Assembly (NCBI GenBank): GCA_020436085.1
Contig: JAGQYM010000037.1
Location: 1-45,738, forward strand
Direction: 5' to 3'
Origin: Cyclobacteriaceae bacterium
GTDB lineage: Bacteria > Bacteroidota > Bacteroidia > Cytophagales > Cyclobacteriaceae
DNA length: 45,738 nucleotides
Each line of letters opens with the position of its first letter. Within the stretch, counting starts at the first letter, position 1. Shown piece by piece: positions 33,453 to 41,800 of the stretch. Position numbers and translations under genes: made by a program. A model generated the notes under the pieces. The model made no database searches and was not told the DNA's origin. It saw only the letters and a list, made by a program, of their open reading frames with translations.

Positions 33453-34484
33453 TTGAGCCAGCCAGCAACCAAGGGGTTTCGTAAGCTATGCTTTGCCACC
33501 TTGGTTGCTGTTTATTTTTTGATAATGGTTGGTGGCGTGGTACGCAGTACCGGCTCTGGAATGGGATGCCCGGACTGGCCAACGTGCTTCGGGAAGATCG
33601 TTCCACCTACCTCGGCAGAGCAGTTACCTTCTGATTATAAAGAATTCTACTCAGCATATCGGCACGCGAAAAATGTAAAGTTTGCCAAATACTTGTCTTT
33701 GATAGGTCTGGATGAGACTGCTGATCAACTGTTGGACGATGAAAGCATCAGAGAGGAAGCAGATTTTAACGCAACGAAGACCTGGGTAGAGTACATTAAT
33801 CGATTGGTTGGAGTGGCGGTTGGTCTGCTGATCATTACGTTGGTGTGGAAAGCACTTCCACTACGAACTACCCATCGCAGGGTATTTTTGTTTTCTGTGC
33901 TCACTCTGGTCACAGTTATCATTCAGGGCTGGTTTGGTTCCATTGTTGTGTCAACAAATCTCACCACCTGGACAATCACTATCCATATGTTTCTCGCGCT
34001 GGTAATCGTGGCATTTCTGATTTACATGTTGCACCTTGTTGAATCTACTTCAGTAAAGGCAAGTGCAGGAACAAAGTGGCTGCTGATTATTTGCATGCTT
34101 TTACTACTTGTTCAGACGTTTTTGGGAACGGAGGTTCGATCCTTGATTGATACGCTGGCGGGTACCGTAATTCCTCGTTCTCGATGGGTGGAGGCGCTTG
34201 GCCTTGAGTTTGTGGTACACCGGTCATTTTCATGGTCGGTTTTGATAGTGCACGTTATTTTGCTGATCAGAATTAGAAAAACTACGGGGGACAAAATTTT
34301 CCCTCTAACCCTAATAATTTTAATTTTGGGGGCCATATTGACGGGTACGGGAATGGCCTACTTCGGAGTGCCAGCATTCCTTCAACCGCTCCATTTGGTT
34401 CTCGCCACTCTCATATTTGGAGTGCAGTTAAAACTGTACTTCCGGATGAACACAGGGAGCGATTTGATGTTTAATAAAGCGTAA
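33453..34484 (+). CDS. ctaA: Heme A synthase (CtaA/COX15)
   Basis: This 343-residue membrane enzyme oxidises the methyl group of heme O to the formyl group of heme A, needed by the aa3 oxidase just upstream. The family start is clear: VAVYFLIMVGGVVRSTGSG, then MGCPDWPTCFG with two Cys, and helix-borne His residues (TIHMFLALV, VVHRSFSW, LQPLHLVLA) as heme ligands. About eight helices fit. The only reasonable start is TTG at 33453 with AGAGG 13 nt upstream; no ATG lies nearby in frame. The stop codon overlaps the ATG of ctaB by one base, so translation is coupled. Confidence 0.93.
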   Translation: MSQPATKGFRKLCFATLVAVYFLIMVGGVVRSTGSGMGCPDWPTCFGKIVPPTSAEQLPSDYKEFYSAYRHAKNVKFAKYLSLIGLDETADQLLDDESIREEADFNATKTWVEYINRLVGVAVGLLIITLVWKALPLRTTHRRVFLFSVLTLVTVIIQGWFGSIVVSTNLTTWTITIHMFLALVIVAFLIYMLHLVESTSVKASAGTKWLLIICMLLLLVQTFLGTEVRSLIDTLAGTVIPRSRWVEALGLEFVVHRSFSWSVLIVHVILLIRIRKTTGDKIFPLTLIILILGAILTGTGMAYFGVPAFLQPLHLVLATLIFGVQLKLYFRMNTGSDLMFNKA

Positions 34485-35386
34485 TGACACCATTTCAAGT
34501 ACAGCAACTTACTGGGTTTTCTTTGGTAGCCGCCAAAGTGAAAGCTTTTATGGAGTTGCTTAAAATCCGGTTGTCACTCCTTGTGGCATTTTCCTGTGCT
34601 TTTGGATATGCACTAGCCGCCCGTGGTGATATCAGCTGGACTTCTTTAATGATGGTTACGCTGGCGGGATTTCTTCTTTCGGGTGCTTCAGTATGTGTTA
34701 ATCAAATTTTGGAAAAGGATTTGGACAAACTGATGAACAGAACCATGAATCGCCCGCTTCCAACGCAGCGTTTGAATACTCAGGAGGCCACATGGTTTGC
34801 GATCGTGTGTGGATTGCTGAGCGTATGGGTACTATGGAATTATACCAATCCACTGACAGTGGCGCTGTCTGTGTTGTCAATGGTGTTATACAGTTTTGTT
34901 TACACACCTCTAAAACGTGTCGGACCAATTGCAGTATTTGTTGGCGCTATTCCTGGAGCACTTCCTCCGCTTCTCGGCTGGATAGCCGCGACCGGGCAAA
35001 TTACGCATGAAGCGTTGATCATTTTTGGCATCCAATTCATATGGCAGTTTCCGCATTTTTGGGCGATTGCCTGGGTAGCCGATGACGACTACCAAAAGGC
35101 TGGGTTCAAACTGCTCCCATCGAGAGAAGGAAAGAACATTAACACAGTGATTCAGATTATGGTCTATACCATGTTTCTGATACCGCTGGGTCTGCTTCCT
35201 GCATTGTTCGGGATTACCGGCATCAACTCTGCTGTGGTGGCAACAGTTTGTGGTGTGGCCTTCTTTGCGCAAACATTTTCGCTTATGAAAACAGGAAGCC
35301 GCCAATCAGCGTTAAGAATTATGTTTGGATCGTTTTTATATCTACCTATTGTGCAGATAGCGTACTTGTTGGATAAAGTGAATTAG
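34484..35386 (+). CDS. ctaB: Protoheme IX farnesyltransferase (heme O synthase)
   Basis: This 300-residue membrane prenyltransferase adds a farnesyl group to protoheme to make heme O, the substrate of CtaA. The UbiA-family motif NQILEKDLDKLMNRTMNRPL (aspartates binding Mg-diphosphate) follows the second helix, and a second Asp-rich segment, AWVADDDYQKAG, lies in the middle loop. Eight to nine helices are visible and length is normal. Its first base is shared with the last base of ctaA, and the first subunit III gene follows after 2 nt. Confidence 0.96.
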   Translation: MTPFQVQQLTGFSLVAAKVKAFMELLKIRLSLLVAFSCAFGYALAARGDISWTSLMMVTLAGFLLSGASVCVNQILEKDLDKLMNRTMNRPLPTQRLNTQEATWFAIVCGLLSVWVLWNYTNPLTVALSVLSMVLYSFVYTPLKRVGPIAVFVGAIPGALPPLLGWIAATGQITHEALIIFGIQFIWQFPHFWAIAWVADDDYQKAGFKLLPSREGKNINTVIQIMVYTMFLIPLGLLPALFGITGINSAVVATVCGVAFFAQTFSLMKTGSRQSALRIMFGSFLYLPIVQIAYLLDKVN

Positions 35387-35388
35387 AT

Positions 35389-35970
35389 ATGACTACTGAG
35401 TTTAAGATTGTTGAAGAACCTAAGAAACCATTATCCATGCATCCGAAGAAGTTCGCGATGTGGATATTTGTGGCGACTGTAGGGATGCTTTTTGCCGCTC
35501 TTACATCAGCCTATATTGTAAGGCAGGCTGAGGGCAATTGGCTGTATTTTAACCTGCCTACTTTACTTAATTGGACCACTGCCGTTATTCTGTTAAGTAG
35601 TGTGTCAATGCAATTGGCCTATTGGTCAGCAAAAAAAGACCTGCTCGATCGGGTAAAATTATGGATATCGGTAACGATGGTTCTGGGATTGGTTTTTTTG
35701 GTAGGCCAATTTCTGGCCTGGCAAGATCTGGTGGCTCACAATGTCTATTTTGTAGGCAATCCATCGGGCTCTTTTCTCTACGTAATTACCGGTCTACACG
35801 GCCTTCATATCATCAGCGCCATCATTTACCTGGTCATTGTAATGGTGTCGGCATATCGGTTTAAAATCCACTCCAGGAGCCTTGCACAGATAGAAATGTG
35901 CGCCACATATTGGCATTTTTTGGGCGGACTTTGGCTATATTTGTTCATCTTTCTAATATTGAATCGATAA
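35389..35970 (+). CDS. Cytochrome c oxidase subunit III, short form
   Basis: This 193-residue protein has five helices and is a short heme-copper oxidase subunit III. Typical segments are KFAMWIFVATVGMLFAALTSAYIVR near the start, FYVITGLHGLHIISAIIY-like sequence (here FLYVITGLHGLHIISAIIYL, residues about 124-143) and ATYWHFLGGLWLYLF at the C-terminus. The subunit supports proton uptake and stability of subunit I. It lies 2 nt after ctaB and 13 nt before the longer paralogue; the two together are common in Bacteroidota oxidase operons. Confidence 0.93.
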   Translation: MTTEFKIVEEPKKPLSMHPKKFAMWIFVATVGMLFAALTSAYIVRQAEGNWLYFNLPTLLNWTTAVILLSSVSMQLAYWSAKKDLLDRVKLWISVTMVLGLVFLVGQFLAWQDLVAHNVYFVGNPSGSFLYVITGLHGLHIISAIIYLVIVMVSAYRFKIHSRSLAQIEMCATYWHFLGGLWLYLFIFLILNR

Positions 35971-35983
35971 CCTAAATCTAACT

Positions 35984-36754
35984 ATGGCACATACTTCAGC
36001 CGCTACGGTAGCACCTGGTAGAAGCGTTTGGAACGGAGGGGTTTCACCGATGGGCGCCAGCTATGGAAAGCTCATGATGTGGTTTTTCTTGCTGTCCGAT
36101 GCGTTCACTTTTTCGGGTCTTCTCATTACCTACGGATTAATTCGTTCTGCTCACCCGGGGTATGCTGGCGAAGTTGAAGCCTTTACATTCTCTACCGAGT
36201 ACTGGCCCGTTCCAGAAAAGGTATTTGAAGCTGTTCCCTTCTTGCATGGCGTAGAGCTGCCCCTTGTGTTTGTGGGTATCATGACCTTCATTTTGATCAT
36301 GAGCAGCGTGACAATGGTATTGGCTGTGGAAGCTGGCCACAGAATGGATAGAAAAGCAGTTGAGAAATGGATGCTGTGGACAATTCTTGGTGGTATTACT
36401 TTTCTTGCCTGCCAGGCATGGGAGTGGACGCACTTTATCGTTGGCACTGACACACCAACACTTGTCAAGGATTTTGTAAACGGTGAGTGGGTAACCAAAG
36501 AAGTATTCGGAGCTAATCTTAGAATTAACCAATATGGTCCCCAGGACTTCGCGGACTTTTTCTTTTTCATTACGGGATTCCACGGATTTCACGTGTTTAG
36601 CGGTGTGATGTTGAATTTCTTGATCTATTATAACACAGTAACCGGAGTTTATGACCGCAGAGGTCATTATGAGATGGTGGAGAAGGTCGGTTTGTACTGG
36701 CACTTTGTAGACCTTGTGTGGGTGTTCGTGTTTACTTTCTTTTATCTTGTTTAA
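35984..36754 (+). CDS. Cytochrome c oxidase subunit III, long form
   Basis: This 256-residue subunit III paralogue has six to seven helices. Landmarks are GKLMMWFFLLSDAFTFSGLL, ACQAWEWTHFIVG, FFFITGFHGFHVFSGVMLN and GLYWHFVDLVWVFVFTFFYL at the end, the last being the typical WHFVDxVW signature. An inserted loop (YPGYAGEVEAFTFSTEYWPV region, about 44-75) between the first helices is longer than in the mitochondrial protein. It follows the short form by 13 nt and precedes subunit IV by 20 nt. Confidence 0.95.
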   Translation: MAHTSAATVAPGRSVWNGGVSPMGASYGKLMMWFFLLSDAFTFSGLLITYGLIRSAHPGYAGEVEAFTFSTEYWPVPEKVFEAVPFLHGVELPLVFVGIMTFILIMSSVTMVLAVEAGHRMDRKAVEKWMLWTILGGITFLACQAWEWTHFIVGTDTPTLVKDFVNGEWVTKEVFGANLRINQYGPQDFADFFFFITGFHGFHVFSGVMLNFLIYYNTVTGVYDRRGHYEMVEKVGLYWHFVDLVWVFVFTFFYLV

Positions 36755-36774
36755 TCTAATTCAATAGCGATACA

Positions 36775-37101
36775 ATGGCGCATGCACAAGAACCTCAAGT
36801 AACCGTAATTCCTCCTGACAAAGAGAAAATTAAGAAACTTTGGACTGTTGCGGGTATTCTACTTTTCGTTACGATTATTGAATTTATCATTGCTTTCACA
36901 ATGGGTCACGGGACGCTTAAAACCGCCATCTTCGTTGGTCTTACAATCGTGAAAGCAGCCTACATAGTAGGTGAATTTATGCACTTGCGTTATGAGGTGA
37001 AGGTATTGCTTTGGTCAATACTCATTCCGATGATTTTTGTGGTGTGGATGCTTGTTGCATTTGTGTATGAAGGAATGAAATTCTCAGAAATAAACTTTTA
37101 A
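36775..37101 (+). CDS. Cytochrome c oxidase subunit IV (prokaryotic type)
   Basis: This 108-residue protein has three helices (about 21-41, 46-66 and 74-98) and the usual form of prokaryotic subunit IV: KKLWTVAGILLFVTIIEFIIAF at the start and VKAAYIVGEFMHLRYE in the middle. It is a small accessory subunit with no cofactor, probably stabilising subunits I and III. It is the last gene before the terminator at 37121. Confidence 0.92.
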   Translation: MAHAQEPQVTVIPPDKEKIKKLWTVAGILLFVTIIEFIIAFTMGHGTLKTAIFVGLTIVKAAYIVGEFMHLRYEVKVLLWSILIPMIFVVWMLVAFVYEGMKFSEINF

Positions 37102-37120
37102 AGTTCTATAAACCGAAAGG

Positions 37121-37157
37121 GAAGGCTAAGGTGAATAACTTTAGCCTTCTTTTTTTG
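37121..37157 (+). terminator. Terminator after the oxidase structural genes
   Basis: A perfect 9-bp stem (37121-37129 with 37141-37149) with an 11-nt loop leads into CTTTTTTTG. It ends 6 nt before the start codon of the next gene, so it probably reduces rather than prevents read-through into the accessory genes. Confidence 0.8.
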
Positions 37158-37162
37158 TTACA

Positions 37163-37687
37163 ATGAAGGTGAAGTCGATACTCTTGGTGTTTGCTTTGGC
37201 GCTGCCAGTGTCCATATTTGTTTTTCTCTATCTGTTCGGAGAAAACAAATTCGAGGTGCCGGTTTATTTTCAGGAGTCAGTCATGGCTCCAAGTGAGTGC
37301 AATGACACCTATAAGATTCCCTACACAGTTGATCGTTCCACGATTCCTTTAAATGGGACAAGCGTGTTATTCTTTGCGAAGGGGTTGGGTACGGATGTGC
37401 TGAAGGAGTCAATTTTTCAGCTAAACAGGGTTAATAATGAGCTCCATGCTCCTGTCACCTTGACTTTGGTAAGTGTCGATTCATTGGAGTTAGGCGGGTT
37501 GGAGAATTTCGTGCAGATGGAGGATGGGGCATACAAGCAAGAGAGTAATTGTGTATTCATGACCAATACGAACAGGTTGGTGTTGGTAGACAGCCTGAAG
37601 AGGATCAGAGGTTTTTACAAAGAAGGCTCAATGAAGGAGATAGATCGTTTAATTTTGGAACTTAAAATTCTTCTCAACGAATATTAG
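37163..37687 (+). CDS. SCO-like membrane-anchored protein lacking the copper-binding cysteines
   Basis: This 174-residue protein starts with a membrane anchor or uncleaved signal (6-25). The rest resembles a degraded thioredoxin-fold SCO1/SenC domain: position after oxidase genes, length, IPLNGTSVLFFAKGLGTDVL where SCO proteins have the CxxxC copper site, and a terminal IRGFYKEGSMKEIDRLILEL like the family end. Only Cys46 and Cys130 exist, well away from the expected site, so it cannot bind copper in the usual way. Assignment rests on context and weak similarity. It starts just after a terminator and is followed after 5 nt by the DUF420 gene. Confidence 0.6.
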   Translation: MKVKSILLVFALALPVSIFVFLYLFGENKFEVPVYFQESVMAPSECNDTYKIPYTVDRSTIPLNGTSVLFFAKGLGTDVLKESIFQLNRVNNELHAPVTLTLVSVDSLELGGLENFVQMEDGAYKQESNCVFMTNTNRLVLVDSLKRIRGFYKEGSMKEIDRLILELKILLNEY

Positions 37688-37692
37688 TACGG

Positions 37693-38202
37693 ATGGCCCA
37701 GGAACCTTACAAGAAGCTGATCATTGTTTTATCGGTTGTGATCCCCCTTGCTGTAGCTCTTTTGTTTCAGGTAAAAATTGAAGGGTACGACTTTAGTTTC
37801 CTTCCGCCAATCTATGCCACCATTAATGGCGTTACTGCCGTTCTGCTAATACTGGCAGTTTGGGCAATTAAGAATAAAAAGAGAACACTGCACGAAAGGC
37901 TTATGAAAGTTAGCCTTTCACTGTCAGCACTTTTTCTTGTGATGTATGTGTTGTATCACATTACTTCTGACTCAACCCCCTATGGAGGAGAAGGCCCGGT
38001 GAAATATTTGTATTATTTCATCCTGATAACGCACATTTTACTATCAATAGCTGTTGTACCATTGGTATTGTTTACGCTCAGTAGAGCACTTTCGGCCAAT
38101 TTTGAGAAACATAAGGCGTTGGCTAAATTTACATTTCCAATCTGGCTCTATGTAGCTGTTACTGGGGTAGTAGTTTACTTGATGATTAGTCCGTATTATT
38201 AA
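37693..38202 (+). CDS. DUF420-family membrane protein
   Basis: This 169-residue protein has about five helices and matches the DUF420 pattern: FLPPIYATINGVTAVLLILAV, then KRTLHERLMKVSLSLSALFL, HITSDSTPYGGEGPVKYLYY and HILLSIAVVPLVLFTL. The conserved His residues (HERLM, YHIT, ITHIL) suggest a metal or heme site. Members are usually next to oxidase genes, and related proteins are implicated in oxidase assembly; function is not proven. It overlaps neither neighbour: gaps are 5 and 2 nt. Confidence 0.88.
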   Translation: MAQEPYKKLIIVLSVVIPLAVALLFQVKIEGYDFSFLPPIYATINGVTAVLLILAVWAIKNKKRTLHERLMKVSLSLSALFLVMYVLYHITSDSTPYGGEGPVKYLYYFILITHILLSIAVVPLVLFTLSRALSANFEKHKALAKFTFPIWLYVAVTGVVVYLMISPYY

Positions 38203-38204
38203 TA

Positions 38205-38462
38205 ATGAAGTCGAAGTTGCTCACACTGGTTTTTCTTTTAGTCACTTTGAGTGATTCCTTTTCTCAGTGCGCTATGTGCAGAGCTACCCTTGAGAACAAT
38301 GTTAGCAATGGGAATCCCGGTATTGCGGCAGGCATTAACTTCGGAATAATGTATTTGTTTTTTGCACCCTATGTGGCAGTGGCTGCTGTGGCTTTCTTCT
38401 GGTTCAAAACAAGCAGATCTAATGCGAGAAATAACTTGGGCAAAAGGCCTGTCCTCCGGTAA
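38205..38462 (+). CDS. Small membrane protein with CxxC motif
   Basis: This 85-residue protein has a signal peptide (about 1-20), the motif CAMCRATLENN directly after it, then one helix (about 46-67) ending in a basic tail. The CxxC placed outside the membrane could bind copper or handle disulfides. Similar proteins with SQCAMCRA occur after oxidase genes in Bacteroidota (from memory), so a role in oxidase biogenesis is plausible but unproven. It begins 2 nt after the DUF420 gene and overlaps the DUF983 gene by 41 nt. Confidence 0.75.
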   Translation: MKSKLLTLVFLLVTLSDSFSQCAMCRATLENNVSNGNPGIAAGINFGIMYLFFAPYVAVAAVAFFWFKTSRSNARNNLGKRPVLR

Positions 38463-38799
38463 GTGCCCGCGTTGCCGGAACGGCAGTATTTTTAAGACAT
38501 CAATGTTTGACCTGAGAGGGTTTTGGAAGATGAATACCCATTGTGAACATTGCGGCTCTACTTTCGAACCAGAACCTGGTTTCTATTTTGGGGCGATGTT
38601 CGTGAGCTATGCTATCAATGTTGCGCTCTTCGTGGCCATTGGAATTGCATTGTATGTCCTTGGTAATCCACAAGACTGGGTCTACATCATGGCCATTATT
38701 TTTGGGGCGATCATTTTCACGCCATTTTCATTTCGTTATTCGCGCATCTTGTTTCTCTATTTCTTTGGGGGGATTCACTATGACCCAACGCTGAAATAG
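38422..38799 (+). CDS. DUF983-family zinc-ribbon membrane protein
   Basis: The 125-residue product has an N-terminal zinc ribbon, with CPRCRNG and HCEHCG supplying four cysteines, followed by two helices (about 60-82 and 86-105) and a short tail, the DUF983 pattern. I start at ATG 38422, which gives MREITWAKGLSSGKCPRC; a TTG at 38362 would add a hydrophobic-looking stretch that is the shadow of the overlapping gene. The 41-nt overlap with the preceding gene suggests coupled translation. Function unknown; context implies oxidase assembly or heme/copper supply (inference). Confidence 0.85.
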   Translation: MREITWAKGLSSGKCPRCRNGSIFKTSMFDLRGFWKMNTHCEHCGSTFEPEPGFYFGAMFVSYAINVALFVAIGIALYVLGNPQDWVYIMAIIFGAIIFTPFSFRYSRILFLYFFGGIHYDPTLK

Positions 38800-38824
38800 C
38801 ATACTTGGAACTGTTTTTGTTAAC

Positions 38825-38847
38825 TTGATTGATTATCTGTCAATCAA
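38825..38847. promoter_or_regulatory. Inverted repeat covering the start of the sensor kinase gene
   Basis: TTGATTGA (38825-38832) and TCAATCAA (38840-38847) are perfect reverse complements with a 7-nt spacer; the last base is the A of the kinase ATG. It could be an operator or an RNA hairpin hiding the start. Confidence 0.45.
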
Positions 38848-41800
38848 TGCGTTACCGCAAAATTATATTGACTTTTGGTGCCGGTGTCTTAATGTTGACT
38901 GCCGGATATTTCACTTCAAAGTTTGAGGGTTTCACCTCTGACGATCTTGCTTCAACTATCCAACAGAATCTCCTCACTAACATTCAGCAGATAGAAGAGC
39001 AGGGAAATCGCATAATCAATCAAGAGGAGGGTGCGTGGCAAAATTCTGCGTTCTCATTTTTCCTGATGGACAGCGTGAAAATATTGAGATGGAATAGCAA
39101 TATTTTCGTTCCCGATGTCCGAACGGTCCAGGATGATTTTGAGCTTCGATTGTTACAATGGCCCCGCGGCACATTTTTATTGAGAAAATGGAAAAAAGAA
39201 GGCGCAAATTTCCTGCTAGCCGTCCTGCCTCTTCAGGATCGATACAAGATCAACAACCGGTACCTGATATCTGGGTTCAACAAGCAAATCTTTCCAATTC
39301 AATCTATCGCCATTACCGATCAGGTAGATGAGGGGTATCCCTTTCTTTGGAAAGGTAAATATCTTTTTAGTTTGACCATTCTGTCATTGCCAGATAGCAA
39401 GATGTCGGTCTTTTCAATACTGCTGTTTGGTATTGGATTGATATTGTCTGTTGGTGCAATTATTTTCTTTGCACACCATTTTCATCGAAGGAAAGAGCAC
39501 GGTTTAGCATTATTGATATTGATTTTGTTTTTTATTGGTGGCCGTATCCTTATGTTGATTTTGTCGGATTCTCCAGACGTTCCACTTTTCGACCCGGTCA
39601 ACTTTGCATCATCTGCCTTCAATCGTTCGATTGGTGATTTGCTGCTGAACGCATTGATTGTAATGGTACCTATTTCGTATTTGTTCTTCAACTATCATAA
39701 GTTCAAACTCACGTCATCAATACTTAGAGTTGAAAGCAAGCCAGTCAGGAGCCTTGTTACGGTGCTGATATTGGCCGCTGGCATGGCTTCATTCCTTTAT
39801 CCATTCCTTTTCTTTGAAACGCTGTTTCACAACTCGGCTATCTCAATAGACATCACTCAGTCGATTGCGTTCGGCTGGGTGCGTATCGTAGCCTATTTGT
39901 CTATAATAGTAGGCTGCGCGTCAGGTTTTATGATGAGCCATCTACTTTTGAGACTAGGGTCCAAAATGGCGGGTAGTTTTCAGTCCTTCATTGCAAGCGT
40001 CTTGCTGGCAGCGACTTTGTTTTTTCTTGTTTCTCTTTTTTCTGGCAAGGCGTATTCAATACCGATTGTGGTCAGTACCTTATTTTTCTGCGCGGTATAC
40101 TTTTCAAATTTGAATAAAAGTCTTCACAGGACGAGCTATACTACTTTTCTCTATGTCTTCTTAGCAATTATTGCTTTCTCAACTCAAGGGGCTTTATCTA
40201 TTAAAAAGTTCATGATTGAAGACAAGATTAATTCTCAGTTCCGATTTGCTTCAACGTTCCTGGCGGAGCGTGATTTTTTGGGCGAATTCCTTTTAAATGA
40301 AAGCGTCAATAGAATCAGTTCCGACCCCTTCGTTCAAACCAGACTGGGAAGCCCTTTCCTGAATAAATCCGCAGTAAGGCAAAAGGTGAAACAGATTTAT
40401 CTAAACTCATATTTTGACCGATACGATGTGAAAATATACTTGTTCAATTCGGCCGGTGTGTCATTTGACAACGCCACCAGCCAAACTTTTGCTCAACTTA
40501 TCACACAATTTCAAAATGAGGCTAGCAGGACCAATTTTGAGGGAATCTTTTATCTGAGAGATATCACTCCTGAGACGACCAAGAGATACCTCGCTGTAGT
40601 GCCTGTGAACCGGTTTGGTGGAGTGATTGGCTATGTGGTACTGGACCTTTCTCAAAAGAGAGTAATTCCAAGAAACGTATTTCCGGAACTTTTGCTTGAT
40701 GATAGATTCATTCAGTATTTTAAGAACAGAGATTTTAGTTATGCGGTTTTTTCAAAGGGAGAAGTAAAAAGTAGTTTTGGTTCTTTTCCCTTCGAAAAGG
40801 ATTTCAGTAAAGGCGATCTTGCTAACCCCCAATTGTTTAGTGAAGGGCTTATCAAAGCTGACTTTATTCATGTGGGTATAGCTGATGATTCAGAGAAGAT
40901 TACTGTGGTTTCATCACCTGGCTACCCGTGGTTGCGAATAGCGACAAATTTTTCCTTTCTTTTTGTAGTTGGATTATTACTGGTCTTGCTGGCACTTATG
41001 GTGTTTGGCCTGGTGTCATTGTATAGAAAGCGGCCGCTCAATTATTCTGCGCGGATACAACTATATGTCTACCTCGCGTTTGTGCTTCCTCTCGTCTTGG
41101 TTAGTCTCACCACGCTGGGGTTGATAGGTCGCTCTGCTGAGACTCAGTTGAATGAAGAGTACCTTGATCGATCAGTTGCGTTAGGGGAGCGCTTGTCTCC
41201 CTTATTGGACACATTACAGCTGGAGAATGGTGTATCCGGAGATGGATTGGACAGCAAATTGATTGATTTGTCAAGACTGGCAAACGTTGATGCGTCAGTA
41301 TTTAACACCGATGGCAAACTCATGGCCTCAAGTCAGCCATTGATATATGAGGACCGGATACTGTCGACTTTGGTTAATCGAAACGCATTCGAAAGAATAG
41401 TGGAAGGGGGGCAACAATCGTTTATTACTAATGAAAGAATCGGGTCGCTAACTTACAATTCATCTTATTCTGCCCTAAAATCGCCAGATTCCGGGAACCT
41501 GATTGGGATATTGAGTATACCATTCTTCGAATCTGCAACATCGCTTGAGCGCACTCAAATTAATGCGATGGCCAACATCATCAATATTTTCACCATTGTT
41601 TTTATTCTATTCTCGATGCTGTCCTTCTTTGCTGTTCGGTGGCTTACGTTTCCCTTACAGTTTATCACCCGTACACTTCAGCGAACGACACTTACTGGCG
41701 AGAACAAGCCGCTTACGTGGAGTTCTGATGATGAAATAGGGCTGATGGTAAATGAATACAACAGGATGGTTGAAAATCTTGAAAAAAGCAAGATTGAACT

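Noticed and set aside
36137-36703. 188-codon minus-strand frame inside the long subunit III gene
   Set aside because: Antisense shadow of a clear oxidase subunit; no supporting motif.
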